Positions 56,743 through 64,000 of a stretch of 64,000 nt of DNA are shown one piece after another. Position 1 is the first letter of the stretch, and each line of letters starts with the position of its first letter. The position numbers and the translations under genes are program-made. This stretch comes from Platanthera guangdongensis (taxonomy: Eukaryota > Streptophyta > Magnoliopsida > Asparagales > Orchidaceae), in assembly GCA_039583875.1 (NCBI GenBank), contig CM077165.1, positions 71,412,757-71,476,756 on the forward strand. The letters are read 5' to 3'. Below the pieces are notes generated by a model. The model worked only from the letters and a program-made list of their open reading frames with translations, searched no databases and was not told the DNA's origin.

Positions 56743-58479
56743 TGTTGAATTTTCTCAAAGTGGTCAACGAGATAGCCTAATGCCAAAATAATATCCTCAG
56801 AACTATCAAGATCACACCTTGAACGTGCGGAAACCAGGAAAGCAAACTCAACAACCAAATGCAATCATAGGGACAAGCAGATCATATATTTCTTTATTTC
56901 TTCTTTACAAAGTGAGGTATACATGGCGAGACATGATTTCGCCAGTACACAAGAACACAGGAAAAAATACAAGTAAAACAATTCGAGCGGATAGCACTGG
57001 AGACCGGCGAGACCGCCCAGTCCGCCAAAGTCGCCGAGGCCGCCCGAACTGCTGCTACTGCTGCTAGAAGACGAATAGAACACGGAGTTTGCCAAGACCG
57101 CAAGGTCGCACGGATACCCCATTATTCGCTGACTGCTACAAGCTGCTGCCGAACTGAAGAACAAACCGCCTAGACCGCCGAGTACGGCGGACAGGTTATT
57201 GAACTTGGAAAGCTGAAGCAGAGAAACTGACAAGCCACAAAAGCGACCTGCTGAGACCGCCGATTGAAACCGCAAACTTCACTGATGCTAATTGCAGTCA
57301 AAGCCAAACTCCTGGCTCCTCAGTGTTAGTCGTGCAACCTGCAAGCAACAAACAGTTCTCTTCAACCCGCATGGACAAGAAAATCCAGACCACAACACTT
57401 AACCAAGACTCAACTTACCGTTCACTCAGTTACTGTAGATGTGCCGGGGGGGTCTACTTATAGGCGAGGTGAGGAGTGTGGTCACCACCCTAGTGAATAG
57501 AGTCACCACCCCAGCCCGCGCGCTAACACAACCCAGTCCGCCAAGTCCGCAAGGACTTGGCCAGACCAATCCTCTAGGCGCCATGTCAAAAGCCAGTCCG
57601 CCACCATGCGGACACAATGCCAGTCCGCACAACACAAGCATAGCACTAGTCCTCCCAACGCAAGCATAGCGCCAGTACGCTACTCAACACAGCATGCGGA
57701 TACACTCGCAACTCATGCTGCATCAGTACGCAATTCAACAAAGCATGCAGACATAACCGCAACTCATGTTGCATCAGTCCGCACACTGTACGCAGACAAC
57801 GCGGCAGTCCGCATATCTTGACAACAACGCCACAGCCCGCCATGAGTCCATGACCAACAGACAGTCCGCTCGGTCCACAGCGTACTCTGTGGTCTCTGCG
57901 GACACCATGGACTTGTCACAAAAAATGACCAAGTCCAGCAGCCCATCAAGCAACTGGCGCGAGCACGGCGGACACAGAAGACCCAGACCGCCAATCAGTA
58001 GGACAGTCCGCCACAAGGATGTGAAACATCTGTCACAACATGGAGACCTCGGCAAGAACAAAATCCCATCTCCAAAGCCAGTCCACAAATGCGGACTCTG
58101 CGGACGTAATAAACAAGTCCGCCAACACACCGCAGATACAACTTCCAATCCGCTCGGTTACTCAAGAACTGGTTGAATGCATGGCCACATATCAAGCTGA
58201 ACAATACCAACAGACTGCCAACGCAGTTTGCTCAGGCCACTCGAATAGATGCCTAAGTTACTAAGACTTCCTTGGCCATACACCATCTAGGCCGCACACC
58301 AGTCCGCCTAGGCCGCACACTAGGCCGCACAGGATGCTTCATAAGAACAGTCAAGCCACCAAGTCCAACCAGGAGAGGTCACCCAGGCCGCAACCATCAG
58401 TTCGCCCAGGCCGCGGAATCAGACCGCTCAGACCGCCCGGCTTGCTCCATCTCCCACTTTCACTTCATAATTTTCAACA
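56743..58479 (-). repeat. Left (3') LTR of D
   Basis: The LTR starts tgttgaattttctc and ends ataattttcaaca. GTCCGC and GCGGAC words recur through 57500-58450, upstream on the element strand of a TATA box (GCCTATAAGTAG, 57465-57454). No credible gene lies in it; frames on both strands follow these words. Confidence 0.9.
57454..58450 (-). promoter_or_regulatory. GTCCGC/GCGGAC motif array and TATA box in the D LTR
   Basis: Dozens of GTCCGC and GCGGAC words in both orientations fill the U3 (e.g. agtccgccaagtccgcaag near 57535). They end just upstream of TATA on the minus strand. The right LTR repeats this, with TATA GCCTATAAATAG at 63358-63347. Confidence 0.55.
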
Positions 58480-61400
58480 CTCCCCTTGAAGTGAGAAGTG
58501 GTGATCAAGCACAGCAAGCCTCGTAACCGTTGAAATGTCCCCTTTGACAGTGGCTTTGTGAAGATGTGAGCAAGATTATCTTCACTCCGAACATGCCCTA
58601 CCAGAAGAGATCCCTCCAACACCTTCTCCCTTATGAAGTGGTGCTCGATCTCAATATGCTTGGTCCTTGCGTGACACACTGGATTGTTCACTAGTTTGAG
58701 AGCACTCTTATTGTCACATCGGAGTAAAGTAGGACCTTGCACTTTCTCATGATCATCCTCTATAAGCCTCCTCAATCAGATGGCTTCCCGAGCAGCCAAG
58801 GCCGAATCCTTGTACTCTTCTTCCGTAGTAGACACTGACACTAAGTCCTGGTTCTTGCTACACCACGAGATGCAAGCTAATCCACAAGTGAACACATAAC
58901 TCGAAGTTGATCTTCGATCATCCGAGTCACCACCATAGTCAGCATCCATGTATCCAAGCAAAGAAAACACCGTCTCCCTTCTATATAGGAGTCCCATATC
59001 AGAAGTCGCCTTGACATACTTCAAGATATTCTTTGCCGCTACCAAATGAGACTTCCTTGGTTCAGCCATAAACCGACTTACTCGGCCAACACCGTAGGCA
59101 ATGTCTGGCCTGGTAATCATTAAGTAGATCAAGCTCCCGACTAGAGCTCTGAACACCAAGGGATCAGGAAGAATCCTTCCTTCATATCGTCGAAGCTTCA
59201 GACCAAGATCCAGAGGAGTAGAGCAACTCTTCCCTTCGCCCCTGCCAAATTGATTCACAATGCGATCCGCATATCCTTTCTGTCAAATGAGTATCTCGTT
59301 CTCCTTCCTCTCCACGTCAAGACCGAGAAAGTGATGAAGCTCTCCCAAGTCTTTCATCTCAAAGCGAATAGCTAGCTCATCCCTGAGCCTAACTACATCC
59401 TCCTCTGAATTCCCTGTGATGATCATATCATCCACATACAGCAGGACCAATACTTGAAGCTCCCCCTTATTCATGATGAACAAGCTTGAATCCGAGTTGG
59501 AAGCTAGATATCCGTAGAATTGAAGGTATTCTGCTATCTTCCCATACCAAGCTCTTGGAGCTTGCTTCAACCCGTAGAGAGCTTTCCTGAGCTTGCAGAC
59601 ATAGTTCGGATGAACTTCAGAAACAAAACCAAGTGGTTGATCCATGAAGATGTCCTTATTAATCTCTCCATAAAGAAAAGCATTCTTCACATCAAGCTGT
59701 CACATTCTCTATCCCTTGCAAGCAGCAAAGGCGATCACCACCCGAACCGAAGTCATCTTTGCAACTGGACTAAATGTCTCCTCATAGTCTTCTCCATAAT
59801 ATTATGAGAATCCTCGAGCAATAAGGCGAGCTTTGTATCTATCAATTCTCCCATCAGCCTTCTTCTTCAACTTGTACACCCACTTGCAAGTCACTGGAGT
59901 AATGTCATCAACCTTGGGCACAAGATCCTAGGTTTCATTCTTCTTGAGAGCAGAGATCTCCTCCATCATGGCATCTTCCCACTCTTTGACTCCAATGGCC
60001 TCATTGAAGTTTGCAGGCTCTCGCTCATCCATATGACTTGCAAAGAAGCAGGAGACAAAACTCACTGCATTCCCATCACAGTACCAAGCTGGTGGCTTAA
60101 CAACCCTCTTTGATCTCCAAAGGGTCTGCTCCTTGCTAACCACCTCTGTTGCTTCTTCAGGCTCAACTCTAACTTCGGGAAAGCTTTGAGTAATGGTCCC
60201 CCCAATTCCTGAGCCAGAAACCTCAGCACCAGAGCTTGAAGCAATAGGAGCTGCTGGTGAAATAACAAGCTCCTCTTCTAGAACTTCAGCAGCCACCTTC
60301 TGCTCTTCATCAACCTTGCTCTCTTGTAGATCAACCAACCCACCTCCATACAACTTTAGTTCATCAAATACCACATCTCTTGATACAAAAAACTTCTTTG
60401 TCGTAGGATCCATGCATTTCCATCCCTTCTTCCATTCATCATAGCCAACAATGACAAGCTTCCTTGCCTTTGCGTCAAGCTTTGTCCTTGAAGCATCCGG
60501 GACATGAAAATAGCAAGTTGATCCAAACACTCGAAGGTGTTCCACGCTTGGCTTCTCCTTCATCAACATCTCAAAAGGAGACTTCATGTTGATCGGACTG
60601 AGCGGCATCCGATTGATGACATAAGAAGCACAACACATCCCCTCTGCCTAGAAGGACCTAGGAATGTCGTTCGCATGAAGCCAACACTTGCAGGTTTCCG
60701 TTAGATGACGGATCTTCGCTCCGCTACTCTATTTTTTCATGTAATATGAGCACAAGTAAGCTCTCTTTAGATCATGTGCTTCTTGCAGAAGTTAAAAAAC
60801 TCGGAGGAGACAAACTCACCACTGTTGTCTGATGTAAACTTCTTGATCTGCAAGCCAAGACGGCCCTCCACTAGCTCCTTGAACTCCACAAACACTTGGA
60901 AAGCTTCTGACTTCTCCTTCAAGAAATAAACTCAAGTATATCTTGAGTAGTCATCAATCAACACAAGCATTTATCTGCTCCCACTAAGCCTAGCAGTGAC
61001 GGTTGGTCCCATCAAGTCACCATGGATACACTCTAATGGTCTCTTGCTCCTCGTTTGTGACTTATCAAATGGAAGGTGATGAGCCTTACCGTACTGACAT
61101 CCCGCACAAACGTGACCGTCACCAAAGGAAGACAGCTTAGGCAAGCCTCTCACAAGGCTCCTGTTTGTCATAGATTTCAATTTATCCATTCCTACATGCC
61201 TCAGCCTCTCGTGCCATATAGTAGCGCTATCGTTTGCCCTCATCCGATCAACGTAAGAGTTTGTTGCATGAACAAACAAGTTCTTTACTCTCCTCCCAAC
61301 ATGAGCAACATCAGCCTTTACCGCTGATACGTTGCGAAGGAACTTCACTTCTGTTGGCCCAAATAGAATGTGATAACCTTCGTCTACCGCATTGGTCACA

Positions 61401-61690
61401 GAGAAGAGGTTCTTCTTCATGCCCGATACGTGATACACACTCCTTAACATGAGTGGCCCCTTATCACAACCCAAGGACACAACCCCCTCCTTCTATACTG
61501 CATAAACAGTATTATCAGCAGTTATGATAGCTTTGTTACCTAAGTAGGCTTGCAGAGAAGAGAACTTTGACTTGTCTCCGGTGAGGTGATGACCACACCC
61601 GGAGTCCACGATCCACTCGTCGTTGAAGTTGACAGCAGACAAAGCACGGACACAAGTGCCCGTCATGAAAGCTCCGCCACATCAAGCTTC
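58428..61690 (-). pseudogene. Pol of D: protease, integrase, RT, RNase H
   Basis: Minus-strand order: protease WIVDSGCGHHLTGD (about 61600); integrase zinc site IWHERLRHVG and CAGCQYGKAH (61480-60971); catalytic Asp in CIHGDLMGP and FTSDNSGEF; the Glu region is broken near 60735 by a shift. Then MCCASYVINRMPLSP and FGSTCYFHVP (59928-60638), RT with [24 protein letters not shown] and the catalytic box LLYVDDMIITGN (59283-59690), RNase H with YMDADYGGD, STTEEEY and RTKHIEIEHHF (to 58428). Outside the shift the frame is continuous. At least eight stops interrupt it, at least five where Trp is expected (TGG to TAG or TGA). The last frame runs through the polypurine tract into the LTR. Inactive. 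Confidence 0.9.
58480..58491 (-). other. Polypurine tract of D
   Basis: On the minus strand CTTCAAGGGGAG runs into TGTTGAAAAT, the LTR start. Confidence 0.7.
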
Positions 61691-62554
61691 TTCAGTACTC
61701 AAGCAAGCTTCCTCCTTTCCTGCAGCATGCTCAGGCTGCAGTTTGACCTTGCAGTCATGCTTGAAGAGTCCCCGTTGATGACACCTGAAGCACTTCAAGT
61801 TCTTCTTCCAATCCTTCCTAGGAGCAGTGCTCCTCTCTGGCTGATGAGAAGTTGAAGGCTCATTCTTGGCAACGGTGTTCTTCTTCTTCCCTTCCCATCT
61901 CTTCTTCTTCTTGCATGTGAACAGCGCTTCACTACATCCTTTAGAGATAGTCACTCCTGCAATCTATCTGGCCAAACTTTCCTGCAAAGCAAGCAGGTTC
62001 ACAAGCTCCAGCAGAGATGGCTCAGTTGCCCAGCCTTTAATATAGGTTACAAAGGCAACATACTCCTTCCACAAGCCGTGGATTATGAGCCTTTTCAACT
62101 TAGCCTCAGAAATAGGCTCATCAGGATCAAGCACTGATATCTCAGCACATAGACTCTTCATCTTCAAGAAGAACTTTGAGATAGTCAGGTCTCCTTGAGT
62201 TGTCCTAGCCAACTCATTCTCCAAGAACTGTAGCCTCGCCACATTCTTCCTGTTGAACAACCCATCAATAGTTGTCCATATATCAGCAGCCGACTCATAT
62301 CCTATGATGTGATCAAACAACTCTGGTGACATAGCCCTCTTGAGAGTAAACTCCTCCTTTGCGTTAGTTTTCCTCCAGACTCTCACCTGCTCCGTAGTCC
62401 CAAAAGCAGTAGTAACCTCCTGCCTGTCGTCACCACCGACGACCTCCCATAGCTCGTCCCCAAGAAGAAAACTCTTCGTACATGACTTCCACTTCTTAAA
62501 GTTAATCGTGGTCAGGAGTTCAATAGCCAGACCTCTTGCATAGTTCCCTTCCAT
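61691..62554 (-). pseudogene. Gag of D
   Basis: The ATG at 62554 (minus) starts MEGNYARGLAIELLTTINF, then KKWKSCTKSFLLGDELWEVV, LFDHIIGYESAADIWTTIDG and SLCAEISVLDPDEPISEAKL, as in copia gag. A TAG at 61966 interrupts one frame, which continues with a Lys-rich segment and the knuckle CFRCHQRGLFKHDC. In this knuckle the His ligand (CX2CX4HX4C) is Leu, so zinc binding is probably lost. A TGA near 61682 separates it from pol in the same frame. The open frame continues upstream of the ATG into the LTR, but the ATG gives the usual gag start. Confidence 0.85.
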
Positions 62555-62626
62555 TGCAACAACTTTGGTTAAGCTTCCAGAAGCACAGAGCAACAACACA
62601 AGTTGATCACCGCTCAAGCAACTGGA

Positions 62627-62642
62627 CCTGGCTCTGATACCA
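62627..62642 (-). other. Primer-binding site of D, initiator-Met tRNA
   Basis: On the minus strand TGGTATCAGAGCCAGG abuts the LTR end TCAACA with no spacer. Confidence 0.95.
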
Positions 62643-64000
62643 TGTTGAATTATCTCAAAGTGGTCAATGAGATAGCCTAATGCTAAATTAATATCCTCAG
62701 AACTATCAATATCACACCTTGAATGTGCGAAAACTAGGAAAGCAAGCTCAACAACCAAATACAATCACAGGGGCAAGCAGATCATATATTTCTTTATTTC
62801 TTCTTTACAGAGCGAGGTATACATGGCGAGACATGATTTCACCAGTACACAAGAACACAGGAAAAAATACAAGTAAAACAATTCGAGCGGACAGCACTGG
62901 AGACCTCCGAGACCGCTCAATCCGCCAAAGTCGCTGAGGCCACCCGAACTGCTGCTGCTAGAAGACAAATAGAACATGGAGTCTGCCGAGACCGCGAGGT
63001 CGCGCGGACACACCGTTATTCGCTGACTGCTAAAAGCTGCTGCCGAACTGAAGAACAGACTGCCTAGACCGCCGAGTACGGCAGACAGGTTATTGAACTT
63101 GGAAAGCTGAAGCAGAGAAACTAACAAGCCGTAAAAGCAACCTGCTGAGACCTATGATTGAAACCGCAAACTTCACTGATGCTGAACGCAGTCAAAGCCA
63201 AACTCCTGCCTCCTCAGTGTTAGCCGCGCAACCTGCAAACAGCAAACAGTTCTCTTCATCCCGTACGGACAGGAAAATCCAGACCGCAACACTTAACCAA
63301 GACTCAACTTATTGTTCACTCAGTTACTATAGATGTGTCGGGGGGTCTATTTATAGGCGAGGTGAGGACTGTGGTCACCACCCTAGTGAATAGAGTCACC
63401 ACCCCAGCCTGCGCGATAACACAACCCAGTCCGCCAAATCCGCAAGGACTTGGCCAGACCAATCCTCCAGGCGCCAGGTCAAAAGCCAGTCTCCCACCAT
63501 GCAGACACAATGCCAGCCCACACAACACAAGCGCAGTGCCAGTCTGCCCAACGCAAGCATAGCGCCAGTCTGCTACTCAACACAGCATGCAGATACACTT
63601 GCAACTCAAGCTACATCAGTTCGCAATTCAACACAGCATACGGACACAACCACAACTCATACTGCATCAGTCCGCACACTGTACACAGATAATACGGCAG
63701 TCTGCATAGCTCGACAACAATGCCACAACCTGCCATGAGTCCACGACCAATAGGCAGTCCGCCCGGTCAACAGCGGACTCTGCGGACTCTGCGGACACCA
63801 TGGACTTGTCACAGAAAATGACCAAGTCCAGTAGCCCATCAAGCAACTAGTGCGAGCACGGTGGACACAGAACACCCAGACTGCCAATTAGCAGCACAGT
63901 CTGCCACAAGGATGTGAAACATCCATCGCAGCATGGAGAGCTCGGCAAGAACAAAAGCCCATCTCCAAAGCCAGTCCACAAATGCGCACTCGGCGGATGC
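62643..64000 (-). repeat. Right (5') LTR of D, truncated by the window end
   Basis: The sequence from tgttgaattatctc to 64000 is colinear with 56743-58090 of the left LTR. TATA is at 63358-63347 (minus). No gene is seen. Confidence 0.9.

Larger units (their letters stand above)
4433..64000 (+). mobile_element. Sirevirus-like copia element B, interrupted and running off the right edge
   Basis: What belongs to B is its 5' LTR (4433-4448, 13162-14577, 54455-54555), an initiator-Met primer-binding site at 54558 and gag from 54597 to 56742. Elements T, A and D interrupt it. Its pol and 3' LTR would lie to the right of the window, beyond D. It is older than T, A and D by nesting. Confidence 0.6.
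56743..64000 (-). mobile_element. Copia element D, right end outside the window
   Basis: LTR pair 56743-58479 (3' LTR on the element strand) and 62643 onward (5' LTR, about 1358 bp seen). The interior on the minus strand has a PBS, gag, and pol in copia order. Five bases before the left LTR are CAGCT (56738-56742), to be sought again beyond the window. Copia clade not decided. It has no third ORF, unlike A. Confidence 0.9.

Noticed and set aside
57426..58264. Frames in the D LTR on both strands
   Set aside because: They are products of the GTCCGC/GCGGAC words, repeated in the right LTR with different ends.

Overview
This window is plant nuclear DNA, most likely dicot pericentromeric or other heterochromatic DNA. 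It consists almost entirely of LTR retrotransposons inserted into one another. I see no host gene, tRNA, rRNA or CRISPR array. The evidence is matched LTR pairs, plant-type primer-binding sites (initiator-Met and Asp tRNA), polypurine tracts, target-site duplications, and decayed Ty1/copia and Ty3/gypsy gag-pol genes. The species cannot be told from this sequence.

I use letters for the elements. G (1-~3773, +) is the 3' part of an Athila-like gypsy element with an env-like ORF. C (~3774-4432, +) is a scrap of the 3' ORF of a Sirevirus-like copia element. B (starts 4433, +, runs off the right edge) is a Sirevirus-like copia element inserted in C. Its single visible LTR is split by T and A, and its gag is cut by D. 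T (4449-13156, -) is a Tekay/Del-like chromovirus with gag, PR, RT-RH, IN and a chromodomain remnant. A (14578-54454, +) is a second Sirevirus-like copia element with gag, pol and a long third ORF. U (14701-21002, -), inside the 5' LTR of A, is a gag-only relative of T. E (29360-50708, -), inside the third ORF of A, is an Athila-type gypsy element. F (37852-43209, -), inside the integrase of E, is a short non-autonomous gag-bearing element without pol. D (56743-64000+, -) is another copia element inserted in the gag region of B. The order of insertion follows from the nesting: C, then B, then A (with T and D also entering B), then U and E entering A, then F entering E.

Most of the non-coding sequence is LTR. 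A theme crosses families: the U3 of nearly every LTR carries an array of short CG-centred dyads just upstream of a TATA box. The dyad differs by family: GTGTCGACAC in A, TTTTCGAAAA in B, ACACGCCCGTGT-type quasi-palindromes in T, U, E and G, and GTCCGC/GCGGAC in D. In A the same dyad array recurs inside the element, upstream of a second TATA box and the ATG of the third ORF; G shows a partial parallel. In U the dyad stems vary in sequence but stay complementary. These are the observations I consider most worth following. A (in pol) and D are damaged mainly by point-mutation stops, whereas E and F differ between their own LTRs mainly by single-base indels, which may reflect unpolished assembly at 29-50 kb.
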